Positions 17,827 through 26,851 of a stretch of 64,000 nt of DNA are shown here, one piece after another. The stretch comes from Streptomyces griseorubiginosus. GTDB lineage: Bacteria > Actinomycetota > Actinomycetes > Streptomycetales > Streptomycetaceae. The translations under genes and the position numbers were made by a program. The DNA is taken from positions 1,307,076 through 1,371,075 of the forward strand of contig NZ_KQ948734.1 of assembly GCF_001514195.1 (NCBI RefSeq), written 5' to 3'. Under the pieces are notes generated by a model. The model saw only the letters and a program-made list of their open reading frames with translations. It made no database searches and was not told the origin of the DNA. Numbering within the stretch: the stretch's first letter is position 1; each line of letters starts with the position of its first letter.

Positions 17827-18906
17827 TCAGTAGCCGAAGTCCTGGGTCCACCAGGGACCGCCGGTCCCGAACTGGACGCCTACGCCGAGCGTCTTGAAGT
17901 CGCAGTTCAGGATGTTGGCCTTGTGGCCCGGGCTGTTCATCCAGGCTTCCATGACCGCCGCCGGGTCGGACTGGCCCCTGGCTATGTTCTCGCCGCCGAG
18001 GTTGGTGATCCCGGCCAGTGCGGCCCGGTCCCACGGCGAGGCGCCGCTCGGGTCGGTGTGGTCGAAGAAGCCCTGGGCGGCCATGGCCTTGCTGAAGTCC
18101 TCGGCCAGGCCCGCCAGCGCGCTGTTGGCGGAGACCGGGCTGCACCCGACCTTGGCCCGCTCGACGTTCACGAGCTGGAGGACCTCGGCGGCGGCAGCGG
18201 CCTCCGTGGAGACCTCCACCGGCGCGGTGGTCTCCTTCTTGGCCGGCTCACGCTCCTTCTGGGAGGGCGTCGCCTCCGGCTTCTTGCTGGGCGTGGCCTG
18301 CGGCTTCTCCGTCGGCTTCTCGGTCGGCGCGGCCGTCGAGGCGGACGGGGAGGACGGCGCGGGGGAGGGGGCACGCTGGGCGTCCCGGCTCGTGGAGCTG
18401 CCGTCCTCACGGCCCTCGGCGGCGCCGCCGGAGGCGCCGCCCTGCTCGGCGGGCGTATTGGTCGGCGAGCCGGCCGCCTGCACATCGCCGCCGGTCTTGG
18501 TGCTGCCGCCGATCTTGTAGTTGTCCAGGCCGGGCACGACCCCGGTGGCGACCGCGACGGTGCCGATCGCGACGGCGGCGGAGACCCCGAGCAGACCGGT
18601 CTTGACCGGCGTCACGAGGCTCTTCTTGCGCCGGCGGTGCGAGCGGCCGGGCCGGGCGCCGTCGGCGGGCGTGTAGTCCTCGCCCCGGTACAGCGCGTAC
18701 TCCTCCTCCGACGCGAACAGGTAGGCGTCACTGCGCGCGTAGGGGTCGGGCTCGACGTGGCTCGAGTAAGTGGTGGTGCTCGCCGAGGCGAAGTTGTACG
18801 AGTCCTGCGGGTCGAAGCCGCTCCGGTGGGAGCTGTACGTCTCTGTGACCCCCGTGGCGCGGCCCGTGGCGGCGCGGCCGGCGGCGGAGCGTCGGTGGCG
18901 TCCCAT
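17827..18906 (-). CDS. Membrane-anchored CAP/SCP-domain protein
   Basis: A 359-residue protein with a cytoplasmic N-terminal part (about 110 residues, rich in Ser/Tyr/Asp), a basic RSHRRRKKS stretch, one membrane segment (TGLLGVSAAVAIGTVAVATG), a long Pro/Ser/Thr/Lys/Glu linker, and a C-terminal CAP (SCP/CRISP/PR-1) domain of about 125 residues. The domain has NVERAKVGC, FFDHTDPSG, GENIARG and WMNSPGHKANIL, including the histidines and glutamates of the CAP cavity. The topology suggests display in the cell wall; substrate is unknown. ATG 18906 follows GGAAGG on the minus strand. Confidence 0.88.
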   Translation of the reverse strand: MGRHRRSAAGRAATGRATGVTETYSSHRSGFDPQDSYNFASASTTTYSSHVEPDPYARSDAYLFASEEEYALYRGEDYTPADGARPGRSHRRRKKSLVTPVKTGLLGVSAAVAIGTVAVATGVVPGLDNYKIGGSTKTGGDVQAAGSPTNTPAEQGGASGGAAEGREDGSSTSRDAQRAPSPAPSSPSASTAAPTEKPTEKPQATPSKKPEATPSQKEREPAKKETTAPVEVSTEAAAAAEVLQLVNVERAKVGCSPVSANSALAGLAEDFSKAMAAQGFFDHTDPSGASPWDRAALAGITNLGGENIARGQSDPAAVMEAWMNSPGHKANILNCDFKTLGVGVQFGTGGPWWTQDFGY

Positions 18907-19078
18907 GTCCTTGCCTTCCTCGTCTGTTCTTGAGGTCGACGCGTCCCCCCGGTCAACCAAAGTCACAAAACCCACACGATGGAGTGAGTTTCGTATGAGA
19001 TTCATTGGCTGCGGACAGTACCGCATGGCGCCAGGGGAGGGTGTGTCCGGAGAGACATTGGCCGGTTAGGTTGCACCC

Positions 19079-19360
19079 ATGAGCGAGGATGTACGACTGG
19101 TCGCGTGGGTGCGCGGACGCGTCCAAGGTGTGGGTTTCCGCTGGTTCACGCGGGCCAAGGCTCTCGAGATCGGCAGCCTGAGTGGTTTTGCTCTCAATTT
19201 GGACGACGGACGCGTCCAAGTGGTCGCGGAGGGACCGCGCGCGGGCTGCCAAGGGCTCCTGGACTGGCTCCTGGGTGACGACACGCCCGGTCGCGTGGAC
19301 GGCGTCACCGAGATCTGGGACACACCTCGCGGGGGTTACGACGGCTTCGCCATCCGATGA
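19079..19360 (+). CDS. acyP: Acylphosphatase
   Basis: A 93-residue acylphosphatase, which hydrolyses acyl phosphates such as acetyl phosphate. The active-site loop [11 protein letters not shown], with the catalytic arginine, and the later Asn in [12 protein letters not shown] are both present. It is often found just before smc in actinobacteria, though here a small coiled-coil gene lies between them. Confidence 0.95.
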   Translation: MSEDVRLVAWVRGRVQGVGFRWFTRAKALEIGSLSGFALNLDDGRVQVVAEGPRAGCQGLLDWLLGDDTPGRVDGVTEIWDTPRGGYDGFAIR

Positions 19361-19741
19361 GCCGATTCCGCGAAACGGCCCGGGCGGAAGCGGAGGGATG
19401 AGCCACCGGCACCCGCCCGCAGCGGAAAGATGCTGGTGGTTGCCAAGAAGCGCCCGCCATGGCAGGCTCCGCACCTAAGATTGATCGCCACGCCCCGGGG
19501 GTCCCGAGAGTGCCGTCGCGCCGCCGTTCCAGGCCGCGCCGGACCGGGTTGCCGCCAATACGGGGCGTGATCGTGTTGACCGTCAAACTTTTTGGTGAGA
19601 CGCTGAAAGCACCCCGCGCACCTTAGCTGTTTGGCATGGTTGAACGGCAGCATGAACTCAAAAGTGTCAAGCACCGCGGGTGCGAATCCCTCACGACCCA
19701 CACCGCTTCGGTCGGTCACTCAGTGTGGAGGACCATCCATC
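19361..19741 (+). promoter_or_regulatory. 381-base gap with a possible promoter for the small coiled-coil gene
   Basis: No convincing gene. TTGACC (19576-19581), inside a short TTGAC-C-GTCAA palindrome, is a fair -35, but the matching -10 (GACGCT at 17 bases) is weak. The end holds the ribosome-binding site GTGGAGGA (19724-19731) of the next gene. Antisense frames here show no recognisable domain. Confidence 0.3.
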
Positions 19742-19945
19742 ATGGCAAAGGCGCTTCTCGGTTACGTCGGCGGCTCCGACCCTCGACTCCTCGCCGAGAT
19801 GCGACGGCTCCAGCAGCGCGTCCAGGACCTGGAATCCGAGCTCGTACGGATCCAGGCCGAGAACGACGCGCTCGCGGCTGCCGCTTCTCACGACAGGATC
19901 ATGGAGAGCATCGACGCACACCAGGCGGAGCCTGCGCTCACCTGA
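19742..19945 (+). CDS. Small coiled-coil protein, conserved in Streptomyces
   Basis: A 67-residue acidic protein of unknown function. After MAKALLGYVGGSDPRLLAEM comes a heptad-like helix (RRLQQRVQDLESELVRIQAENDAL), so it should form a short coiled coil. A good ribosome-binding site (GTGGAGGA) lies ten bases before ATG 19742, and a perfect intrinsic terminator follows the stop, so it is a monocistronic gene. Confidence 0.8.
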   Translation: MAKALLGYVGGSDPRLLAEMRRLQQRVQDLESELVRIQAENDALAAAASHDRIMESIDAHQAEPALT

Positions 19946-20019
19946 TCGCTGCATTGCTCCACGACAGCTCACGCAGTGGTCGAGCGGCTCGTACCAACCG
20001 CTAAGTTGTCAGAGTTTGC

Positions 20020-20041
20020 AAGGGACGCTTCGGCGTCCCTT
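20020..20041 (+). terminator. Intrinsic terminator with TTCG tetraloop
   Basis: AAGGGACGC (20020-20028), TTCG, GCGTCCCTT (20033-20041): a perfect 9-base stem followed by TCTTTCTTT. It ends the small coiled-coil gene and insulates smc. Confidence 0.92.
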
Positions 20042-20167
20042 CTTTCTTTCCCCCGCGCATCCTTTCACCCTCTTAACGTTTGGTGTGCCCTGCATGTTCA
20101 ACGGTGAAACCGCGGGGGAGAGCGCGTTCATGGAGTGAGACACCCCCGGAAGGTAGAGTCCAGCGGC

Positions 20168-23100
20168 GTGCACCTCAAGGCCCTGACCCTCCGGGGGTTC
20201 AAGTCGTTCGCCTCGGCGACCACGCTCCGGTTCGAGCCGGGGATCACCTGTGTCGTGGGGCCCAACGGCTCGGGCAAGTCCAATGTCGTCGACGCCCTCA
20301 GCTGGGTCATGGGCGAACAGGGCGCCAAGTCGCTGCGCGGCGGCAAGATGGAGGACGTCATCTTCGCCGGCACCACCGGGCGCCCGCCGCTCGGCCGCGC
20401 CGAGGTGTCCCTGACCATCGACAACTCCGACGGGGCGCTGCCCATCGAGTACGCCGAGGTCACCATCACGCGGATCATGTTCCGCAACGGCGGCAGCGAG
20501 TACCAGATCAACGGCGACACCTGCCGTCTCCTCGACATCCAGGACCTGCTCTCCGACTCCGGCATCGGCCGCGAGATGCACGTCATCGTGGGCCAGGGCC
20601 AGCTCGACTCCGTCCTGCACGCCGACCCCACCGGCCGCCGCGCCTTCATCGAGGAGGCCGCCGGTGTCCTCAAGCACCGAAAGCGCAAGGAGAAGGCGCT
20701 CCGCAAGCTGGACGCGATGCAGGCCAACCTCGCGCGCGTGCAGGACCTCACGGACGAGCTGCGCCGCCAGCTGAAGCCGCTCGGACGCCAGGCGGCGGTG
20801 GCCCGGCGGGCGGCCGTCATCCAGGCGGACCTCCGGGACGCCCGTCTGCGCCTGCTCGCCGACGATCTCGTACGGCTGCGGCAGGCGCTCAGGACCGAGG
20901 TCGCCGACGAGGCCGCGCTCAAGGAGCGCAAGGAGGCCGCCGAGCAGGAACTGAAGAAGGCCCTCCAGCGCGAGGCGCTCCTGGAGGACGAGGTCCGGCA
21001 GCTCACGCCCCGGCTCCAGCGGGCCCAGCAGACCTGGTACGAGCTCTCCCAGCTCGCCGAGCGGGTCCGCGGCACGATCTCGCTGGCCGACGCACGCGTG
21101 AAGAGCGCGACCTCGACGCCGCCCGAGGAGCGCCGGGGGCGCGACCCCGAGGACATGGAGCGCGAGGCCGCGCGGATCCGCGAGCAGGAGGCCGAGCTGG
21201 AGGCCGCCCTGGAAGCGGCCGAGCACGCCCTGGAGGACACGGTCGCGCACCGCTCCGAACTGGAGCGCGAGCTCGTGCAGGAGGAGCGGCGGCTCAAGGA
21301 CGTGGCCCGGGCCATCGCCGACCGCCGTGAGGGCCTCGCCCGTCTCAACGGCCAGGTCAACGCGGCCCGCTCGCGCGCCGCCTCCGCCCAGGCCGAGATC
21401 GACCGCCTGGCCGCGGCGAGGGACGAGGCCCAGGAGCGGGCGTTCGCCGCGCAGGAGGAGTACGAGGCGCTCAAGGCCGAGGTGGACGGCCTCGACGCGG
21501 GCGACGCGGAGCTGGCGGAACAGCACGAGGCGGCCAAGCGGCAGCTGGCAGAGGCGGAAGCAGCCCTCACCGCAGCCCGGGAGGCGGCCACGGCGGCGGA
21601 ACGCAGACGCGCGGCGACGCAGGCGAGACACGAAGCACTGGCGCTGGGGTTGCGTCGCAAGGACGGAACCGGAGCCCTTCTCGGTGCGAAGGACCGCCTT
21701 ACGGGCTTGCTGGGCCCGGCGGCAGAGCTCTTGACGGTGACCCCGGGCCACGAGGTGGCGTTGGCGGCGGCCTTCGGCGCGGCGGCGGACGCGTTGGCGG
21801 TGACCTCGCCTTCGGCAGCGGCAGAAGCGATCCGCCTGCTGCGCAAGCAGGACGGGGGACGGGCGTCGCTCCTCTTGGCGGGCGCTCCGGAGAGCGCTTC
21901 TGGGGGCGCGGGGCTGCGTGAATCTGCGGCTCCGCCGCGGGGCGCGACCAGCCACGACGGCCCCGCAGACGCCACACATCAGCACGCGGCAGACCTCGTC
22001 CGCGCCCCCTCCGACCTGGTGCCCGCGGTCCGCCGCCTCCTCCACGGCATCGTCGTCGTCGGCACCCTCGAAGACGCCGAGGACCTCGTCTACGCCAACC
22101 CCCACCTCACCGCCGTCACCGCCGAAGGCGACCTCCTCGGCGCCCACTTCGCCCACGGCGGCTCCGCGGGCGCCCCGAGCCTCCTCGAAGTACAGGCCTC
22201 CGTCGACGAGGCCGCGGCCGAGCTCGAAGAGCTGGCGATCCGCTGCGAGGAGCTCACCGAGGCCCAGCACACGGCCGTGGAGAACCGAAGGACAGGCGCC
22301 GCCCTCGTGGAGGAGCTGGGGGAGCGGCGCCGGGCCGCTGACCGGGAGAAGTCGGCCGTGGCCCAGCAGCTCGGCCGGCTCGCCGGCCAGGCGAAGGGTG
22401 CCGCGGGTGAGGCCGAACGGTCCACCGCCGCGGCCGCGCGTGCGCAGGAGTCCCTGGAGAGGGCCCTCGAAGAGGTGGAGGAGCTCGCCGAGCGCCTGGC
22501 CGTCGCCGAGGAGATGCCGGTCGAGGAGGAGCCCGACACCTCGGTACGGGACCGTCTCGCCGCCGACGGCGCCAACGCCCGCCAGACCGAGATGGAGGCC
22601 CGCCTCCAGGTCCGTACCCACGAGGAACGGGTTAAGGGACTCGCGGGCCGGGCCGACTCCCTGGACCGTGCCGCCCGCGCGGAGCGCGACGCACGCGCGC
22701 GTGCCGAACAGCGCAGGGCCCGGCTGCGGCACGAGGCCGCCGTCGCGGAGGCCGTCGCCTCCGGTGCCCGGCAGCTGCTCGCGCACGTCGAGGTGTCCCT
22801 CGCGCGCGCCGGCGAGGAGCGGACCGCCGCCGACGCCGCCAAGGCGCTCAGGGAGCAGGAGTTGACCGCCGCCCGCACCGCGGGCCGGGACCTCAAGGCC
22901 GAGCTCGACAAGCTCACCGACTCCGTGCACCGGGGCGAGGTGCTCGGTGCCGAGAAGCGGATGCGGATCGAGCAGCTGGAGACCAAGGCGCTGGAGGAGC
23001 TGGGCGTCGAGCCGGCGGGCCTTGTCGAGGAGTACGGCCCTCACCAGCTGGTGCCGCCCTCCCTGCCCGCCGAGGGCGAGGAGCTGCCGGAGGACCCCGA

Positions 23101-23776
23101 GCACCCCCGCAACCGGCCGAGGCAGTTCCACCGGGCCGAGCAGGAGAAGCGGCTCAAGGCGGCCGAGCGGGCCTACCAGCAGCTCGGCAAGGTCAATCCG
23201 CTCGCACTGGAGGAGTTCGCGGCCCTGGAGGAGCGGCACCAGTTCCTCAGCGAGCAGCTGGAGGACCTGAGGAAGACCCGTGCCGACCTCCTTCAGGTGG
23301 TCAAGGAGGTCGACGAGCGCGTCGAGCAGGTCTTCACCGAGGCGTACCGGGACACCGCCCGGGAGTTCGAAGGCGTCTTCAGCCGGCTCTTCCCGGGCGG
23401 CGAGGGGCGGCTGATCCTCACCGACCCCGACAACATGCTCACCACCGGCGTGGACGTCGAGGCGCGGCCGCCGGGCAAGAAGGTCAAGCGGCTCAGCTTG
23501 CTCTCCGGTGGCGAACGGTCCCTCACCGCCGTAGCGTTGCTCGTGTCGATCTTCAAGGCGCGGCCCAGCCCGTTCTACGTCATGGACGAGGTCGAGGCCG
23601 CGCTCGACGACACCAATCTCCAGCGGCTGATCCGGATCATGCAGGAGCTCCAGGAGGCCTCGCAGCTCATCGTGATCACGCACCAGAAGCGGACGATGGA
23701 GGTCGCCGACGCGCTGTACGGCGTCTCGATGCAGGGCGACGGGGTGTCGAAGGTGATCAGCCAGCGGCTGCGCTAG
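20168..23776 (+). CDS. smc: Chromosome partition protein SMC
   Basis: SMC dimers load at parS/ParB sites and fold the chromosome for segregation; loss in Streptomyces impairs sporulation septation. The 1202-residue product starts VHLKALTLRGFKSFA (GTG 20168) with the Walker A GPNGSGKSN, two long coiled coils, a hinge near residues 500-640, and the C-terminal signature LLSGGERSLTA and Walker B FYVMDEVEAALDD. Within the hinge, about residues 577-600 are encoded by a copy of a dispersed GC-rich repeat read in frame (see separate entry). An upstream ATG at 20135 exists in frame, but conserved sequence starts at the GTG. Confidence 0.96.
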   Translation: MHLKALTLRGFKSFASATTLRFEPGITCVVGPNGSGKSNVVDALSWVMGEQGAKSLRGGKMEDVIFAGTTGRPPLGRAEVSLTIDNSDGALPIEYAEVTITRIMFRNGGSEYQINGDTCRLLDIQDLLSDSGIGREMHVIVGQGQLDSVLHADPTGRRAFIEEAAGVLKHRKRKEKALRKLDAMQANLARVQDLTDELRRQLKPLGRQAAVARRAAVIQADLRDARLRLLADDLVRLRQALRTEVADEAALKERKEAAEQELKKALQREALLEDEVRQLTPRLQRAQQTWYELSQLAERVRGTISLADARVKSATSTPPEERRGRDPEDMEREAARIREQEAELEAALEAAEHALEDTVAHRSELERELVQEERRLKDVARAIADRREGLARLNGQVNAARSRAASAQAEIDRLAAARDEAQERAFAAQEEYEALKAEVDGLDAGDAELAEQHEAAKRQLAEAEAALTAAREAATAAERRRAATQARHEALALGLRRKDGTGALLGAKDRLTGLLGPAAELLTVTPGHEVALAAAFGAAADALAVTSPSAAAEAIRLLRKQDGGRASLLLAGAPESASGGAGLRESAAPPRGATSHDGPADATHQHAADLVRAPSDLVPAVRRLLHGIVVVGTLEDAEDLVYANPHLTAVTAEGDLLGAHFAHGGSAGAPSLLEVQASVDEAAAELEELAIRCEELTEAQHTAVENRRTGAALVEELGERRRAADREKSAVAQQLGRLAGQAKGAAGEAERSTAAAARAQESLERALEEVEELAERLAVAEEMPVEEEPDTSVRDRLAADGANARQTEMEARLQVRTHEERVKGLAGRADSLDRAARAERDARARAEQRRARLRHEAAVAEAVASGARQLLAHVEVSLARAGEERTAADAAKALREQELTAARTAGRDLKAELDKLTDSVHRGEVLGAEKRMRIEQLETKALEELGVEPAGLVEEYGPHQLVPPSLPAEGEELPEDPEHPRNRPRQFHRAEQEKRLKAAERAYQQLGKVNPLALEEFAALEERHQFLSEQLEDLRKTRADLLQVVKEVDERVEQVFTEAYRDTAREFEGVFSRLFPGGEGRLILTDPDNMLTTGVDVEARPPGKKVKRLSLLSGGERSLTAVALLVSIFKARPSPFYVMDEVEAALDDTNLQRLIRIMQELQEASQLIVITHQKRTMEVADALYGVSMQGDGVSKVISQRLR
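21900..21968 (+). repeat. Dispersed intergenic-type repeat inserted in frame in the smc hinge
   Basis: The sequence GGGGGCGCGGGG ... GCGACCAGCCACGACGG is of a type that I know as a frequent intergenic element in Streptomyces genomes. A related copy lies in reverse orientation at 53098-53138 in this window. Here it encodes about 23 hinge residues (GGAGLRESAAPPRG, then ATSHDGP) of low-complexity character. Confidence 0.7.
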
Positions 23777-23861
23777 CCCCTTCGGGTACCCCGTTTCGAT
23801 TCGTTCATTCCTTGAACTCAGCCTCCTCATCTGTGCCTGTTTTCTCACACGTCTCCAGCTG

Positions 23862-23889
23862 TTGCTTTCGGAACTTGAAGGCATAGGGT
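23862..23889 (+). promoter_or_regulatory. Candidate promoter of the glucose permease gene
   Basis: TTGCTT (23862-23867) and TAGGGT (23884-23889) with a 16-base spacer. The leader would be about 50 nt, ending in AGGAG before GTG 23946. Confidence 0.5.
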
Positions 23890-23945
23890 CGTCATCGTTT
23901 GTTCTTGCTGTCAGGCAGCGTTGCCGATGGCCTTAGGAGTTGAAC

Positions 23946-25364
23946 GTGACCAGCACAGCGCAGGCGCAGAAGTCAGGAGCCGGAGCGGCTCATCCCGATC
24001 ATCTCGGGCACGTCATCTTCATCGCGGCGGCGGCCGCGATGGGCGGTTTCCTCTTCGGCTACGACAGCTCCGTGATCAACGGCGCGGTCGAGGCCATCCG
24101 GGACCGCTACGACATCGGGTCCGCGGCCCTGGCGCAGGTCATCGCCATCGCCCTGATCGGCTGTGCGATCGGCGCGGCGACCGCCGGACGCATCGCGGAC
24201 CGCATCGGCCGTATCCGCTGCATGCAGATCTCCGCCGTCTTGTTCACGGCCAGCGCCGTCGGCTCGGCACTGCCCTTCGCGCTGTACGACCTGGCGTTCT
24301 GGCGGATCGTCGGCGGTTTCGCCATCGGCATGGCCTCGGTCATCGGCCCCGCCTACATCGCCGAGGTCGCCCCGCCGGCCTACCGCGGCCGTCTCGGGTC
24401 CTTTCAGCAGGCCGCGATCGTCGTCGGCATCGCCATCTCGCAGCTGGTCAACTGGGGGCTGCTGAACGCCGCCGGTGGCGACCAGCGCGGCAAGCTGATG
24501 GGTCTCGAGGCCTGGCAGGTCATGCTCGGCGTCATGGTGGTCCCGGCCGTCCTCTACGGGCTGCTCTCCTTCGCCATCCCGGAGTCCCCGCGGTTCCTGA
24601 TCTCCGTCGGCAAGCACGAGCGTGCCCGGGAGATCCTCACCGAGGTCGAGGGCGACAAGGTCGACCTGGACGCCCGGGTCGCCGAGATCGAGCACGCGAT
24701 GAAGAGCGAGCACAAGTCGACCTTCAAGGACCTGCTCGGCGGCTCCTTCTTCTTCAAGCCGATCGTCTGGATCGGTATCGGCCTGTCGGTCTTCCAGCAG
24801 TTCGTCGGCATCAACGTCGCGTTCTACTACTCCTCGACGCTGTGGCAGTCGGTCGGTGTCGACCCGACGGACTCGTTCTTCTACTCCTTCACGACGTCGA
24901 TCATCAACATCGTCGGCACCGTGATCGCGATGATCTTCGTGGACCGCGTCGGCCGCAGGCCGCTCGCCCTGATCGGCTCGGTCGGCATGGTGATCGGCCT
25001 GGCGCTGGAGGCCTGGGCGTTCTCCTTCGACCTCGTCGACGGCAAGCTGCCGGCCGCGCAGGGCTGGACCGCGCTGATCGCAGCCCACGTGTTCGTCCTC
25101 TTCTTCGCCCTGTCCTGGGGTGTCGTCGTCTGGGTCTTCCTCGGCGAGATGTTCCCGAACCGGATCCGCGCCGCCGCGCTGGGCGTCGCCGCGTCCGCGC
25201 AGTGGATCGCCAACTGGGCCATCACCGCGAGCTTCCCGTCGCTGGCCGACTGGAACCTCTCCGCGACCTACGTGATCTACACGGTCTTCGCCGCGCTCTC
25301 CATCCCGTTCGTCCTCAAGTACGTCAAGGAGACGAAGGGCAAGAAGCTGGAGGAGATGGGCTGA
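23946..25364 (+). CDS. glcP: MFS glucose permease GlcP (sugar porter family)
   Basis: A 472-residue, 12-helix major facilitator of the sugar porter family. It has the family marks GGFLFGYDSSVINGAV in helix 1, RIADRIGRIRC between helices 2 and 3, PESPRFLIS before the central loop, QQFVGIN in helix 7, FVDRVGRRPL, and the C-terminal KETKGKKLEEM. The match in sequence and position (just after smc) is to GlcP, the glucose/H+ symporter that is the main glucose uptake route in S. coelicolor, where the PTS does not carry glucose. GTG 23946 is chosen because AGGAG lies six bases upstream. A strong hairpin terminator follows. Confidence 0.88.
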   Translation: MTSTAQAQKSGAGAAHPDHLGHVIFIAAAAAMGGFLFGYDSSVINGAVEAIRDRYDIGSAALAQVIAIALIGCAIGAATAGRIADRIGRIRCMQISAVLFTASAVGSALPFALYDLAFWRIVGGFAIGMASVIGPAYIAEVAPPAYRGRLGSFQQAAIVVGIAISQLVNWGLLNAAGGDQRGKLMGLEAWQVMLGVMVVPAVLYGLLSFAIPESPRFLISVGKHERAREILTEVEGDKVDLDARVAEIEHAMKSEHKSTFKDLLGGSFFFKPIVWIGIGLSVFQQFVGINVAFYYSSTLWQSVGVDPTDSFFYSFTTSIINIVGTVIAMIFVDRVGRRPLALIGSVGMVIGLALEAWAFSFDLVDGKLPAAQGWTALIAAHVFVLFFALSWGVVVWVFLGEMFPNRIRAAALGVAASAQWIANWAITASFPSLADWNLSATYVIYTVFAALSIPFVLKYVKETKGKKLEEMG

Positions 25365-25450
25365 CGGCCCACGCCGAGCCCGGGGCCTGCGGCCCCACCA
25401 AGAGCCCGGGGGGAGGGGCCAACACCCCGCTGCCCCTCTTCCCGAACCGT

Positions 25451-25494
25451 CCGCCGGCCCCGGTCCAGGCAACCGCCCGGACCGGGGCCGGCGG
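25451..25494. terminator. 16-base perfect hairpin between convergent genes
   Basis: 25451-25466 pairs perfectly with 25479-25494 around a 12-base loop, all GC-rich. It lies between the stops of glcP and the luciferase-like gene and can serve both. A smaller GGGGCC-TGC-GGCCCC hairpin is at 25382-25396. Confidence 0.8.
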
Positions 25495-25546
25495 AGTCAT
25501 GTCCGCGGCCGCGCGGGTCACCGGACGAGGACACCGCCGCTGATCT

Positions 25547-25628
25547 CCCGGCAGGAAGTGCGCGCCGGGCGAACGAACGCACTTCTCCCCGGCAGGAAGC
25601 GCGCGCCGGGCGAACGCACTCACTCCCG
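25547..25628. repeat. Two 41-base direct repeats in an intergenic region
   Basis: CCCGGCAGGAAG(T/C)GCGCGCCGGGCGAACG starts at 25547 and again at 25588. The second copy lacks one AACG step. It lies downstream of both flanking genes, with no coding capacity seen. The rest of the 25365-25665 gap holds only the hairpins listed. Confidence 0.8.
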
Positions 25629-25665
25629 GCCCCACGCCGTCGTACGCCGAGCGCATACCCCCGGC

Positions 25666-26637
25666 TCAGCCACCCAGCGCCGGCAGCACCCGTTCCGCGA
25701 ACAGCCGCAGGCTTCGCCAGCCCTCCGCCACCGGCATCCCGCCCGCCAGGGGATGCAGGACGAGGTTGTCCAGGCCCAGTTCCACGCACTGGTCCGGCGT
25801 GAGGATGCGGTACACGCCCTCCGCGCGCAGTTCGTCCACCGACCTGGCCGCCGACCGCACCGCCGAGCGGATGTCGCCGGACTGCCAGGAGGCGTACGTG
25901 CGGGCCTCGTGCAGGAAGTGCTCGCCGTGCCGGTCCCACACCTCGTCCGGGTCCTCGGCGATGTGCAGCAGCGGTGTCTCGGCGGTCGGCATCATGGTCC
26001 AGCCCTCCGTGCCGTACTCCACGAGCCGCTCCTTGTAGTACGCCTCCAGCTCCGGAAGATGCGCGCTGGGGAAGAAGGGCAGCCCCAGCCGGGCGGCTCG
26101 CCGGGCCGCGGCCTTGGAGGAACCGCCGACCAGGAGGAGCGGGTGCGGGTCGGTCAGAGGGCGTGGGGTGACCCGTACCGTACGACCGCGGTACTCGAAC
26201 TCCTCGCCGGTCCAGGCCTTGAGCAGGGTCTCCAGGAGTTCGTCCTGGATCCGGCCCCGGCGCCGCCACTCCACGTCGAACAGGGCGTACTCCTCGGGGC
26301 GGTACCCGATCCCGGCGACCGTCACCAGGCGGCCGCCGCTCAGCAGGTCCAGTACGGCGATCTCCTCGGCCAGGCGCAGCGGGTCGTGGAGCGGACCGAT
26401 GATCGCGGAGACGGTGACCGCGATCCGCCGGGTCGCCCCGAACACCGCGCCGGCGAAGGCGAACGGCGAGGGCAGCCAGTTGTTGTCGACGCCGTGGTGC
26501 TCCTCGGTCTGCACGGTGGTGATGCCGTGCTCGTCGGCGTACGCGGCCATGTCCAGCGCGGCCCGGTAGCGGGCGCTGAGGGAGGCGGGCGTGGCGCCGG
26601 GCTCGACGAGGTTGAACCGGACGACCGTGACGGGCAT
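25666..26637 (-). CDS. Luciferase-like (LLM) flavin-dependent oxidoreductase
   Basis: A 323-residue member of the bacterial luciferase / F420-FMN-dependent monooxygenase superfamily with a TIM-barrel fold. Family marks include TVQTEEHHGVDNNW near residue 43, the strand AVTVSAIIGPLHDPLRLAEEIAVLD, GIGYRPEEYALF, and HPLLLVGGSSKAAARRAARLG, which binds the cofactor phosphate. The substrate and whether it uses FMN or F420 cannot be told. It is transcribed alone, leftward, with start ATG 26637 preceded by GAAGGAGG on the minus strand. Confidence 0.88.
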   Translation of the reverse strand: MPVTVVRFNLVEPGATPASLSARYRAALDMAAYADEHGITTVQTEEHHGVDNNWLPSPFAFAGAVFGATRRIAVTVSAIIGPLHDPLRLAEEIAVLDLLSGGRLVTVAGIGYRPEEYALFDVEWRRRGRIQDELLETLLKAWTGEEFEYRGRTVRVTPRPLTDPHPLLLVGGSSKAAARRAARLGLPFFPSAHLPELEAYYKERLVEYGTEGWTMMPTAETPLLHIAEDPDEVWDRHGEHFLHEARTYASWQSGDIRSAVRSAARSVDELRAEGVYRILTPDQCVELGLDNLVLHPLAGGMPVAEGWRSLRLFAERVLPALGG

Positions 26638-26851
26638 GGGGGGCCTCCTTCACCGGGCGGTTGGTGCGGGGGACGGTAGCTGACGGTACGTCAGATGGCC
26701 ATGGTCATGACCGCGGGTGCCTTCGGCGGACATGGCCACGGCCGCGGGTGAGCCGTGGACCGGTCCGTGGGCCTGCGCCGCCGTCCGCTCCGCTGTCCGG
26801 GCGTGGCCGCTGACCCTCCCCCGGGAGGCAGGGATGGATACTGGACGGGTT

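Noticed and set aside
19672-19710. tRNA-like string (GGTGCGAATCCCTC) upstream of the small coiled-coil gene
   Set aside because: It resembles a T-arm, but no acceptor, D or anticodon stems can be built around it.
19336-19719. 127-residue minus-strand frame with CxxC pairs between acyP and the small coiled-coil gene
   Set aside because: No ribosome-binding site, no recognisable domain, and it overlaps the likely promoter region of the next gene.
20009-23884. Very long antisense reading frame opposite smc
   Set aside because: Typical high-GC shadow: its sequence follows the smc codon pattern, shows no domain and no start signal.
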